The notes under the pieces: generated by a model
Told to the model about the DNA's origin: nothing
Seen by the model: the letters and a program-made list of their open reading frames with translations, nothing else
The model's database searches: none
Shown: one piece after another, positions 26,937 to 34,854 of the stretch
How positions within the stretch are numbered: position 1 is the stretch's first letter
How the letters are laid out: every line of letters begins with the position of its first letter
Program-made: the position numbers and the translations under genes
Assembly: GCF_900604335.1 (NCBI RefSeq)
Contig: NZ_UWOD01000002.1
Coordinates: 1,116,001 to 1,180,000, forward strand
Reading direction: 5' to 3'
Source: Intestinibacillus sp. Marseille-P6563
GTDB taxonomy: Bacteria > Bacillota > Clostridia > Oscillospirales > Butyricicoccaceae
Length of the DNA: 64,000 nt

Positions 26937-27899
26937 TTAGTAAGCCAGGGTGTAAATATGGCGGCCGCCCGGTTCGTTCGGCCCCTTGATGACTGCTTCG
27001 ATGTCGGCGCGGTCGCGCTGAGTCATCATATCGATCGGCGGCAGCGTGCCAGCCGGATACTTCTCGAGGATGTCGTTCACCAGCTTCTCGAGGTAATCGA
27101 GCGTACGCTCTACGCCAGCTTCGGCCTTCTTGCCGTCAGCCATGCGTGCGTCACCGATAACGCCCTGCGGCTGGCAGATGCATTCCATACCACAGGAACC
27201 AAATGCATTGTACCACTTGATCGGGCCTGCGCCGTCTTCTGCCGAGGTATTGATGTGGCCTGCCGGCAGCAGCGGAGCCTTGTCGACCTTGATTGCATCT
27301 TCCATGTGGATGAATTCCGGGAACAGTTCCAGGCACCAGGACTGCTCGACTTCGTCTGCGTGTACAAACGGAGTGTCGTAGGGGCCACCCTTGTCCTTGG
27401 TGTACATTTCGTCGCCTGCGCAGTTCCAGAAGTGGGTGTACAGGATGATGCCCGGTACCTGCCACTTCTTACCGAAGGTGTGGATTGCCAGCGGGATAAC
27501 GTAGTCCTGGCCATGGCCATTGACAACGATCATCTTGCGGAAGCCGGTGTTCCAGAAGCCTGCGAATACGTAAGCCAGGTAGTCAGCCAGGATCTTTTCC
27601 GGGATCATGATGGTGCCCTTCTGGCCCAAGTGATGGTACGGATGCGAGCCATACCAAATCGGCATTGCTACGGTGCAGCCGGTCTTTTCGGCAACCAGTT
27701 CGCACAGGCGGGTGTCGAGGTATGTATCTTCGCCGTACGGAGCGGACGGACCATGGTTCTCGGTCGAACCAACCGGGATCAGGATAACGTCATTCTTCTT
27801 CAGGCGTTCTTCCACCATCTTGGTGGTCATATTCTGGTAGTAAATACCGTCCTGGGCTTCCATGTGGCCGCCCTTTGCAGGCAGATTCCATTTGCTCAT
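26937..27899 (-). CDS. iolN: IolN-like creatininase-family hydrolase (probable 3-dehydro-scyllo-inosose hydrolase)
   Basis: The 320-residue protein is in the creatininase family. It has the metal-binding motifs GSTENHGPSAPYGEDT (His and Asp ligands), YGSHPYHHLG, and VVNGHGQD, and later HADEVEQSW. In Thermotoga maritima the family member IolN opens the ring of diketo-inositol to give 5-keto-L-gluconate. Here it lies directly downstream of an IolM-like dehydrogenase and upstream of an IolO-like epimerase, the same set. Its 320-residue length is longer than typical creatininase (about 250). AAAGGAGG precedes the ATG. The assignment is strong by pattern and context but not proven. Confidence 0.85.
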   Translation of the reverse strand: MSKWNLPAKGGHMEAQDGIYYQNMTTKMVEERLKKNDVILIPVGSTENHGPSAPYGEDTYLDTRLCELVAEKTGCTVAMPIWYGSHPYHHLGQKGTIMIPEKILADYLAYVFAGFWNTGFRKMIVVNGHGQDYVIPLAIHTFGKKWQVPGIILYTHFWNCAGDEMYTKDKGGPYDTPFVHADEVEQSWCLELFPEFIHMEDAIKVDKAPLLPAGHINTSAEDGAGPIKWYNAFGSCGMECICQPQGVIGDARMADGKKAEAGVERTLDYLEKLVNDILEKYPAGTLPPIDMMTQRDRADIEAVIKGPNEPGGRHIYTLAY

Positions 27900-27977
27900 T
27901 GTTGTTTCCTCCTTTATAAGGTGTGTCGGTTGGGGTTGCTTGAGAGTTCTTTCAAAATACGCGGGATGCGTACGGTC

Positions 27978-29168
27978 TTACTTATTCAGACGGGGGTAGC
28001 TGGTGGATACCAGAACCTTGCCAGCGGTGATCTTCATGCCTTCTTCGATGTCTTCGAGGTTGAAGCGGCCGGTGACCATCTTGCGCATATCGATGCGGCC
28101 CGAAGCCATCAGGGCAATAACGTCCGGATAGATGCCTTGGCCAGACTGGCCGTTGGAGCCCGAGATGGTTGCTGCGTTCCACTGCCAGTTGAAGATGTCA
28201 ACCGGGGTGATGCCGACCGTGTGGCCGATCTGAACGGTCTTGCCGCCGATGGCCAGCGCCTTACCCATAACCGGGTAGGTGAACTTGGTAGCGCCTGCGC
28301 ATTCAGCAAACAGCGAGATACCAGCGCCGTTGGTCAGGTCCATCAGCAGTTCAGCCTGCTCGTCGGGAGACTTGAAGGACGTGGGATCGTAAACATAATC
28401 CGCACCGCACTTCTTGGCCAGCTCGACGCGCTCCGGAACGCTTTCAAAAGCGATCAGCTTAGCAGCGCCAGCGGTCTTCATCAGCGAGATGGCTGCCAGA
28501 CCGATCGGGCCTGCGCCGAATACGGCAACATGGCCGCCCGGGCGGATACCGCCGCCGCGAACAAACAGACCGTTGTAGGCAACGCCGGTGGGCTCGATCA
28601 TCGCGCCCAGTTCGAACGCGGTCATCTTATCGCCGCCGTAGTAATTCATAATGTCGTTCAGCGGATAGCAGTACTTGGCATGCACGGTTGCATACTCCGC
28701 AAAGCCACCGTCATAGGTCAGGCCGGGTTCTTCCAGGTCTTTGCACTGGTTGAACATGCCGCGGCGGCAAGCATCGCATTCGCCGCACCAGTGCATGGAT
28801 TCTACCGATACCAAGTCGCCGACTTTTAGCTTCTTAACCTTGGAGCCTACTTCGACGATCTCGCCCGAAAATTCATGGCCGGTGATGATCGGATATTTGG
28901 AATGGCCATCGTACATCGAGTAGCCGTCTGCGTCTTTCTTCAAAAGGTGAGCGTCGGTGCCGCAGATGCCGGCAGCGCCTACTTTAATGAGCACCTGTTC
29001 TTCGCCGCATACCGGAATCGGACGATCGGTGACCGATCCGCGGATGTTCCGCCAGATCTGATTGCCGCGCAGTGCACGACCGGTCGTGATCTCACGTTCG
29101 CTCATCTTATAGCCCGGGCGCGGTTCGTGGTCGGCTTCGACATAGAATGCTCGCATGGTATTTGCCAT
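27978..29168 (-). CDS. iolM: IolM-like zinc dehydrogenase (scyllo-inosose 3-dehydrogenase type)
   Basis: The 396-residue MDR dehydrogenase has an unusually long N-terminal region, MRAFYVEADHEPRPGYK, followed by EQVLIKVGAAGICGTDAH (catalytic zinc), GHEFSGEIVEVG, the structural zinc cluster CGECDACRRGMFNQC and AVFGAGPIGLAA. The long head, the RGGGIRPG segment before the nucleotide site and the STTGQGIYP-like region match Thermotoga TM0412 (IolM), which oxidises 2-keto-myo-inositol to the 1,3-diketone. The ATG at 29168 has GGGAGG eight bases upstream. It is the first gene of the operon and lies behind a TTCGAAAATTTTCGAA palindrome. Confidence 0.86.
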   Translation of the reverse strand: MANTMRAFYVEADHEPRPGYKMSEREITTGRALRGNQIWRNIRGSVTDRPIPVCGEEQVLIKVGAAGICGTDAHLLKKDADGYSMYDGHSKYPIITGHEFSGEIVEVGSKVKKLKVGDLVSVESMHWCGECDACRRGMFNQCKDLEEPGLTYDGGFAEYATVHAKYCYPLNDIMNYYGGDKMTAFELGAMIEPTGVAYNGLFVRGGGIRPGGHVAVFGAGPIGLAAISLMKTAGAAKLIAFESVPERVELAKKCGADYVYDPTSFKSPDEQAELLMDLTNGAGISLFAECAGATKFTYPVMGKALAIGGKTVQIGHTVGITPVDIFNWQWNAATISGSNGQSGQGIYPDVIALMASGRIDMRKMVTGRFNLEDIEEGMKITAGKVLVSTSYPRLNK

Positions 29169-29683
29169 GGCTCGTTCCTCCCTTTCAGCTTCCATGTATT
29201 TATGTTAGTGTCAATTACATTGCTTTCGAAAATTTTCGAAGCAGAAGCATTTGTTTATCATTTCCTACAAATCTCCTTGCTTCGTCTTGCTTGCCTTTGT
29301 TCATTTTCGATGGCTTTATTATACGGCACTCCTTTTTTTCTCGCCATACCTTTCTTGTGCTGTCTTTCGCAAAATTCCCCGGATTTCAGGGAATTTTTTC
29401 TTTGGCTTTCGTTTTCTTGCGGTCTGTAACCGCATGCCTTTTTTCTGCAAATTCTGAAAAGTCATTTTTCGAAAGATTTCCCCGCCCATTAGCCGTTGTT
29501 TTGGCCCTTTTTACAAAAATTCTTTCTTTTTTGTGCATCCGCTATTTCTTGTATTTTTCACAACTTTTACTCTGCTTTCCTGTGTAATTTGACAGATGCC
29601 CTGCCCAATCCCCCGATTTTCTCCACATTCATTCGCCAGAAACCATAAAAAAATAACAGGAGTCCACGGACTCCTGTTGTTTT
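29169..29683. other. intergenic region between iolM and the LacI regulator
   Basis: The 515-base region is pyrimidine-rich on the plus strand. It contains the palindrome at 29225-29240 and a TTGACA on the minus strand near 29212. No additional gene was found. Confidence 0.65.
29225..29240. promoter_or_regulatory. perfect 16-bp palindrome, probable operator of the iol operon
   Basis: TTCGAAAATTTTCGAA is a perfect inverted repeat about 57 bases upstream of the iolM start. Outside it GC and GC arms continue the symmetry with one base offset. A LacI-family regulator gene lies 440 bases further on the same strand and is the natural candidate binder. Confidence 0.6.
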
Positions 29684-30667
29684 TTATAACATCCTATCGC
29701 GCACGGTCGTTTCCTGTTCCACGATGCGGTACGGCAGCTGAAGCTGGCGGCAATTGTCCACTTCGCGGTCCAGAATGTCCAGCAGCATCTGTGCTGCCTC
29801 GATACCGCTGGTCTTATAACAATAATGTACGGTCGTCAGCCGTGGTGCAACCAGTTCGGACAAACGGCTGTGCCCCATCCCGGCCACCGCGATGTCCTCG
29901 GGCACCTGCTTGCCCTGCTCTCGCAAATACTTGAGCACCCCGACGGCGGTGAAATCGGCGGTGCATAAGATCGCCTGCACCTCCGGCTGCTGCTCGAGCA
30001 GCGTTTGACAGGCGGCGTAGCCGTCCTCAATGCCCATTCCGGTATGCAGGATACACGGCGAATCGCCGATGCCCCGCGTCTGGACTGCATCGCGGAACCC
30101 CCAGGCATATTGGCCCCCAATGCTGTGATGCGTCAGCATGGCAATGCGCTCCCGTCCATCCCGCAGCAGCAGCGCTGTCAGTTCCCGCGTGCTGGCATAT
30201 TCATCATGATACACACACGAAGCATATTCGGCCTTTTGCCCGATCACCACCACCGGCACCGCACCCTGGGCAATGGCGCTGCGGTGCCGCGGCGTAAGCC
30301 GGTCGGCGATGAATAAAATGCCATCCACCTGGTCATTTTGAAAATAGTCCAAATAACACAGTTCGCGGGAAACCTGTCCGCCGGTGTTGGCCAGTAGAAG
30401 CTGAAAATCCTTTCTTTCGAGCACATCGCTGATGCCCGCCACCACACGGCCAATGGGTTCGGAATCGATTTTGGGCAGCACGACCCCAATGGTACGGCTG
30501 TGTCCCCGGCGCAGGTCCTGCGCCCGCCGGGAAGGAATGTATCCGGTTTCGTCAATGACCGCCCGGATGCGGGCTTTCTTTTCCTCACTGACATACCCGT
30601 TGTTCAGGTAGCGGGACACGGCGGTTTTGGATACCCCCGCTCGCTGGGCAATCTGTGCGATAGTCAT
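29684..30667 (-). CDS. LacI-family transcriptional regulator
   Basis: The 327-residue regulator has an N-terminal LacI HTH (MTIAQIAQRAGVSKTAVSRYLNNGYVS) and a hinge KARIRAVIDETGYIPSRRAQDLR, then a type 1 periplasmic-binding-like effector domain. Its GMGHSRLSELVAPRLTTVHY end resembles sucrose/trehalose-type members. Start ATG 30667 is behind GGGGGATGCTGC. It lies next to the iol operon and is read in the same direction after a 515-base gap, so it most likely controls that operon, perhaps binding TTCGAAAATTTTCGAA. The effector is unknown. Confidence 0.9.
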   Translation of the reverse strand: MTIAQIAQRAGVSKTAVSRYLNNGYVSEEKKARIRAVIDETGYIPSRRAQDLRRGHSRTIGVVLPKIDSEPIGRVVAGISDVLERKDFQLLLANTGGQVSRELCYLDYFQNDQVDGILFIADRLTPRHRSAIAQGAVPVVVIGQKAEYASCVYHDEYASTRELTALLLRDGRERIAMLTHHSIGGQYAWGFRDAVQTRGIGDSPCILHTGMGIEDGYAACQTLLEQQPEVQAILCTADFTAVGVLKYLREQGKQVPEDIAVAGMGHSRLSELVAPRLTTVHYCYKTSGIEAAQMLLDILDREVDNCRQLQLPYRIVEQETTVRDRML

Positions 30668-30758
30668 GCAGCATCCCCCTTCCGTGCGGTGTGTTTCTGC
30701 GGTTATTATACCAAAAAACCAAACCGCAGGCAAGGCGCCCGACGGGCCGCAGTTAGTC

Positions 30759-30787
30759 TTGTATCACCCCCTTTTTTATGATACAAT
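30759..30787 (+). promoter_or_regulatory. sigma-A promoter for the DtxR-type regulator
   Basis: TTGTAT (30759-30764), a 17-base spacer and TACAAT (30782-30787) lie about 95 bases upstream of the GTG start, after the divergent LacI gene. Confidence 0.65.
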
Positions 30788-30882
30788 ATGAATAAGAATT
30801 ATGTTGGATATGTTCGTGTCATCGCCGTGTGTCCCGCCGTCCGGTGCCCGCGCTGTCCGGATGAATAGGAGGTTGTTTGCTC

Positions 30883-31266
30883 GTGAAAATCCAGGAATCG
30901 GCTGAAAATTATTTGGAAGCCATTCTGATGATTCAAAAACAAAAAGGGTCGTGCCGTTCGATTGACGTGGCACAGTTTTTGTCTTTTTCCAAGCCCAGCG
31001 TCAGCCGTGCGATGAGCCTTTTGCGGGAAAACGGCTATGTCATCATGGACGACAATGGCCTGCTGTCGCTGACCGACGCCGGCCGCGAGATCGCCGAGCG
31101 CATGCTCGAGCGGCATGAACTGCTCACCGAATGGCTCACCCGCCTGGGGGTCCATCCGGACACCGCGCAGGCCGATGCCTGCCGCATCGAACATGTCATC
31201 AGTTCGGAAACCTTCGACCAAATCAAGGCGCACATTGCCCGTCACGACGCGCCTTCCCAAGACTGA
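30883..31266 (+). CDS. DtxR/MntR-family metal-dependent regulator
   Basis: The 127-residue winged-helix repressor starts KIQESAENYLEAILMIQKQK, the classic MntR/DtxR head. The recognition helix lies in SFSKPSVSRAMSLLRENG, and the dimerisation region has ERHELLTEWLTRLGVHPDTAQADACRIEHVISSETF with the conserved Glu, Cys and His metal ligands. There is no SH3-like third domain, so it resembles MntR-type short members. GTG 30883 is preferred because AGGAGG is ten bases upstream. Its target transporters are not visible here. It lies just upstream of dinB without sharing an obvious functional link. Confidence 0.88.
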   Translation: MKIQESAENYLEAILMIQKQKGSCRSIDVAQFLSFSKPSVSRAMSLLRENGYVIMDDNGLLSLTDAGREIAERMLERHELLTEWLTRLGVHPDTAQADACRIEHVISSETFDQIKAHIARHDAPSQD

Positions 31267-31335
31267 CTTTTCTTCACAGGATGCCCGGCCACGGGCATCC
31301 TGTTTTGCATAAAGCCCCAAAAAGGAGGGACGACC

Positions 31336-32532
31336 ATGCCCCGCACCATCCTGCACTGTGACTGTAATGCCTTTTATGCTTCGGTGGAAACGCTGCTCGA
31401 CCCGTCGCTGGCCGCCGGGCCGATGGCCGTCTGCGGCGACCCGGAAAGCCGCCATGGCATCATTCTGGCCAAGAACGAGGCAGCCAAGGCCTATGGCGTG
31501 CAGACGGCCGAAACCATCTGGCAAGCCAAGCGCAAATGCCCCGATCTGCGCCTGGTGCCGCCCCACCGCGAGGAATATGTGCGCTATTCCCGGCTGGCCA
31601 ACCAGCTGTATCTGGAATACACCGATCTGGTCGAGCCGTTCGGCATCGATGAATCCTTTCTGGACGTGACCGGCACCCTGCACCTGTTCGGCGCAGGCCC
31701 GGCCATTGCCGACGCGCTGCGCGCGCGCATGAAACAGGAGATCGGGCTGACCATCTCGGTCGGCGTGTCTTTTAACAAAGCATTTGCCAAGCTGGGCAGC
31801 GATTACAAAAAGCCGGATGCCACAACCGTGCTCGACGAGAGCCGCTACCGCGCTATCGTCTGGCCGCTGCCGGTCGGCGCGCTGCTCTATGCGGGTCCCA
31901 AGGCCCAGCAAAAGCTGCATGTGCTCGGCATTGAAACCATCGGTCAACTGGCGCAGGCCGACGCTGCCTTACTGCATACCGCGCTGGGCAAGCTGGGCGA
32001 TACGCTGGGCGCCTATGCGCGCGGCGAGGACCGCGACCCGGTGCGCTCGTTTTATGCCGAGCATACGGTCAAGTCGGTCGGCAAAGGCATGACCTTCTCG
32101 CACAACCTCACCCAGCACGACGACATCGCGGTCCAAGTGATGATGTTGTGTGACAACGTCGGTGCCCGGCTGCGCAAGCACGGCCAAAAATGCCAGACCG
32201 TCCAGGTGCTCATCCGGGACCCGAACTTTCGCAACCTGTCCCGCCAGACCACCCTGTCCGCCGCGACCGACAGCACCCGCCTGCTCACCGAAACCGCCCT
32301 GGCGCTCATCGCCCAGCACTGGACGCCGGGCAAGCCCATCCGTATGATCACCGTGACCGCCTCCTCCCTGGTCGAGCGCGGCGACACCGGCGAGCAGCTT
32401 TCCTTGTTCGACGAAGGCGCGGCCGCCCGGCGCGAAAAGCTCGAACGGCTCGACCGCGCGGTCGATGCCCTGCGCGGCAAATACGGCCGGGACGCAGTGC
32501 AATATGGCGGCGCATTGCGGCGCAAGCCGTAA
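31336..32532 (+). CDS. dinB: DNA polymerase IV (Y-family translesion polymerase)
   Basis: The 398-residue Y-family polymerase has the catalytic acidic residues in CDCNAFYAS (D9) and GIDESFLD (D105/E106). The family palm/finger pattern is present: KNEAAKAYGVQ, SVGVSFNKAFAKLGSDYKKP. The helix-hairpin-helix is YAGPKAQQKLHVLGI. Near the C-terminus QLSLF (about 355) is a good beta-clamp-binding motif. AAAGGAGG precedes the ATG. It is likely the SOS/mutagenic polymerase, but no LexA box is evident upstream. Confidence 0.95.
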   Translation: MPRTILHCDCNAFYASVETLLDPSLAAGPMAVCGDPESRHGIILAKNEAAKAYGVQTAETIWQAKRKCPDLRLVPPHREEYVRYSRLANQLYLEYTDLVEPFGIDESFLDVTGTLHLFGAGPAIADALRARMKQEIGLTISVGVSFNKAFAKLGSDYKKPDATTVLDESRYRAIVWPLPVGALLYAGPKAQQKLHVLGIETIGQLAQADAALLHTALGKLGDTLGAYARGEDRDPVRSFYAEHTVKSVGKGMTFSHNLTQHDDIAVQVMMLCDNVGARLRKHGQKCQTVQVLIRDPNFRNLSRQTTLSAATDSTRLLTETALALIAQHWTPGKPIRMITVTASSLVERGDTGEQLSLFDEGAAARREKLERLDRAVDALRGKYGRDAVQYGGALRRKP

Positions 32533-32624
32533 AGGATTTGTTCGTTTGCAGACATTTTTCTTTCCGCGCGCGCAAAATCGTTGTATAATAAAGGCGTATC
32601 CCAAGGGAAAGGATGGAACGGTTT

Positions 32625-33551
32625 ATGGCTGATTTTGTATCCCACTATCTTTTTGGAGAACAGGCGCTTGCCGCCTTCCCTCCGGTCGTTCAGCTTGCGG
32701 CGGCCCGCCGCGCGGCGGTGTTCAACTGGGGACTCCAAGGCCCGGACCCGCTGTTTTTCCACAAGCTTGCCTTTGGCAGCCCGCTGCACAAATACGGCAA
32801 CCTGATGCATTCCAAACGCACCGATGAACTGTTTTTCGCCTTTGCCCGCGCGGTCAACCGCATGACGGGCGCCAGCCGCGAGATTGCAGAAAGCTATTTT
32901 TACGGCTTCCTGTGCCATTATGCGCTCGACAATGCGCTGCATCCCTATGTGTATTGCCGGCAGCAGGAATGCCTGAAAGCTGACCCCCGGCAGAGCACCT
33001 CTGCCGTCCATTGCCAGATCGAAAGCGACATCGATTATGCGCTCTATGACGCGGAATATCATGCGTCCGTGACCGAATTTGACCCGGACGCCTACTATAA
33101 ACTGACCGATGAGGAAACCGCCGTGCTGGCTGTGCTGCTGCACTACCTGCTCAAGGTGGTATATGGTGTGTCGGTCGATACGGCTGCGCTGCGCAGCTCG
33201 TTTGGCGAAATGCTGGCCGTGCAGAATTTCCTTTACGCCGGCAGCCGCACCTTCTATCATTCGCTGCGGCAGGTCGAGCGGCTCATCCGCCGCGGCGCGG
33301 TGCTCACCAGCCACATCAAGGCCGAGCCGCCCCGCTGGAACTGCCTGAATCTCGACCATGCGCCCTGGCGCAACCTGTGGCAGCCCGAGGTCGAGCGCAC
33401 CGAATCGGTGCCCGAACTGATCGAGCAGGCGCGCGACAAGGCAGTCGCCCTGGCCGGGCAGTATGCCGCCGAATTTGACGCCGGTTGGCTGCTGCTGCAC
33501 CATTTTGATACGCCTTTTGACCATGGAAGCCCCAAGGCAATCCACGATTGA
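32625..33551 (+). CDS. zinc-dependent phospholipase C-family protein
   Basis: The 308-residue protein matches the zn-dependent PLC-like family (PF00882). The N-terminal metal ligands are in DFVSHYLFGE, and GPDPLFFHK, LMHSKRT, GFLCHYALDNALHPYVY and IESDIDYALYD show the His/Asp metal site and helical core. There is no signal peptide, so it is probably cytosolic, unlike secreted PLC toxins. The first Met with a natural start is 32625; ATG 32613 has a ribosome site only three to five bases away. A TATAAT at 32584-32589 lies just upstream. The substrate is unknown. Confidence 0.82.
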   Translation: MADFVSHYLFGEQALAAFPPVVQLAAARRAAVFNWGLQGPDPLFFHKLAFGSPLHKYGNLMHSKRTDELFFAFARAVNRMTGASREIAESYFYGFLCHYALDNALHPYVYCRQQECLKADPRQSTSAVHCQIESDIDYALYDAEYHASVTEFDPDAYYKLTDEETAVLAVLLHYLLKVVYGVSVDTAALRSSFGEMLAVQNFLYAGSRTFYHSLRQVERLIRRGAVLTSHIKAEPPRWNCLNLDHAPWRNLWQPEVERTESVPELIEQARDKAVALAGQYAAEFDAGWLLLHHFDTPFDHGSPKAIHD

Positions 33552-33641
33552 CCGGTGTACAGCCTGTCTATTTTTCCGTGTAGCACGGACATGTGTGCGC
33601 AACATCCAAAATCCAATTTGCAATTTTGTAAAAATTTACGA

Positions 33642-33670
33642 TTGCAAGACCTCGGTTTTGGCCGTATACT
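33642..33670 (+). promoter_or_regulatory. sigma-A promoter for the T-box leader
   Basis: TTGCAA (33642-33647) and TATACT (33665-33670) are 17 bases apart. The leader RNA starts near 33677, just ahead of the T-box structure. Confidence 0.7.
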
Positions 33671-33700
33671 TATTTCATAGCAATAAAGCACAAAAGCAAT

Positions 33701-33928
33701 GACGGAGAGAGTAAGCGCGTGGCAAACGCCGCAGCGAGCCGGGGAGAGTGTAAGCCCGGTGCCAGTCGCCCGATGCCGAAAATCACTCCCGAGCCGCGCG
33801 CCGAAAGCCTTGCCGTAGGTTGCGCCGGTGCCCCCGCCGTTAGCTGGGGAACGTATGCTGGTACGGTAACAGGTGGTTTACGTCGCTCTTTCAAGCGGTC
33901 GTCCTTTTACGGACGGCCGCTTTTTTGC
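33701..33928 (+). promoter_or_regulatory. T-box riboswitch (probable tRNA-Ile specifier ATC)
   Basis: The leader begins GACGGAGAGAGTAAGCG and includes the AGCGAGCCGGGGAGAGTGTAAGCCCGG distal loop (AG-box and GNTG-type elements). The specifier side reads GAAAATCACTCC, with CTCC pairing to the early GGAG. The trinucleotide ATC (33782-33784) before ACTCC sits at the specifier position, pointing to isoleucine. The T-box AGGTGGTTTACG (33871-33882) holds TGGT, which can pair with an NCCA tail ending ACCA. A terminator (AAGCGGTCGTCC/GGACGGCCGCTT, 33893-33922, then Ts) follows. It should switch on the oxidoreductase operon when uncharged tRNA-Ile accumulates. The specifier is read by alignment in my head, so the amino acid is probable, not certain. 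Confidence 0.85.
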
Positions 33929-33970
33929 TTATGATTGTGAAATAAAATCGAGATACAGGAGGAAACGAAG

Positions 33971-34549
33971 ATGAAAAAACCCGTGGAAATTCGTTGGCAT
34001 GGCCGCGGCGGCCAAGGCGCTAAGACCGCCTGCCTGCTGCTGGCCGATGCGGCGTTTTCGTCCGGTAAATATGTCCAGGGCTTCCCGGAATACGGCCCCG
34101 AGCGCATGGGCGCGCCCATCACAGCCTATAACCGCATTTCCGACGAGCGCTGCCCGGTACATTCCAACATTTATAACCCCGACTATGTGGTCGTGGTGGA
34201 TGAGACCCTGCTCGAATCGGTCGATGTGACCGCCGGTCTGTCGGAGGATGGCGCCATCATCGTCAACACCGCCAAGGCCCCGGATGCCATTCGTCCCTAC
34301 CTGAACGGCTACAAGGGCCAGGTTTGTACCATCGATGCCCGCCGTATTTCCGAGGAAACGCTGGGCAAAAATTTCCCGAACACTCCCATGCTGGCCGCAG
34401 CCGTCAAGGTGTCGGGCGTGGTCGAACCGAACCGGTTCGTCCAAGATATGAAGGCGTCTTTTGAGCATAAATTCGCCACCAAACCCCAGGTCATTGATGG
34501 AAATATGAAGGCCCTGACCCAATCCATGGAAGAGGTGCAGTTCGGATGA
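33971..34549 (+). CDS. 2-oxoacid:ferredoxin oxidoreductase, gamma subunit
   Basis: The 192-residue gamma subunit has the RWHGRGGQGAKTA start, the PEYGPERMGAPITAYNRIS segment and the PNTPMLAAAVKVSG stretch, all typical of the acceptor domain in pyruvate/2-ketoisovalerate ferredoxin oxidoreductases. It is the first gene of a four-gene set (gamma, delta, alpha, beta), as in Thermotoga and Pyrococcus. The start is ATG 33971 with AGGAGG upstream, just after the T-box leader. It hands electrons to ferredoxin and contributes to CoA binding. Which 2-oxoacid is used cannot be read from this subunit alone. Confidence 0.93.
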   Translation: MKKPVEIRWHGRGGQGAKTACLLLADAAFSSGKYVQGFPEYGPERMGAPITAYNRISDERCPVHSNIYNPDYVVVVDETLLESVDVTAGLSEDGAIIVNTAKAPDAIRPYLNGYKGQVCTIDARRISEETLGKNFPNTPMLAAAVKVSGVVEPNRFVQDMKASFEHKFATKPQVIDGNMKALTQSMEEVQFG

Positions 34550-34854
34550 GGAAAGCAGAACAGATCAACGAGCAGTCCAAATGGTATGAATTGACGCCGG
34601 GCTGCGAAATTTACGAACCGGGTACCGCCCGCCTGACCAATACCGGCGAGTGGCGCACCCAAACCCCGACCTTCCTGGCCGACCGCTGCAAACAGTGCCT
34701 GCTGTGTGTCCCCTATTGCCCGGATTCTGCCATCTTAATTCAGGACGGCCGGCCGGATTTTGACTTTGACCACTGCAAAGGCTGCGGCATCTGTGCCAAG
34801 GTCTGCCCCTTTGGGGCCATCACGTTCCACAAGGAGGCACACGACCATGGCTAA
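34546..34854 (+). CDS. 2-oxoacid:ferredoxin oxidoreductase, delta (ferredoxin-like) subunit
   Basis: The 102-residue polypeptide carries two [4Fe-4S] cluster motifs: CKQCLLCVPYCPDS and CKGCGICAKVCPFGA, each CxxCxxCxxxCP. The N-terminal part is the usual delta-subunit extension (PGTARLTNTGEW). It overlaps the gamma stop by four bases (ATGA) and the alpha start by eight bases, so translation is coupled. It passes electrons from the thiamine site to external ferredoxin. Confidence 0.95.
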   Translation: MRKAEQINEQSKWYELTPGCEIYEPGTARLTNTGEWRTQTPTFLADRCKQCLLCVPYCPDSAILIQDGRPDFDFDHCKGCGICAKVCPFGAITFHKEAHDHG

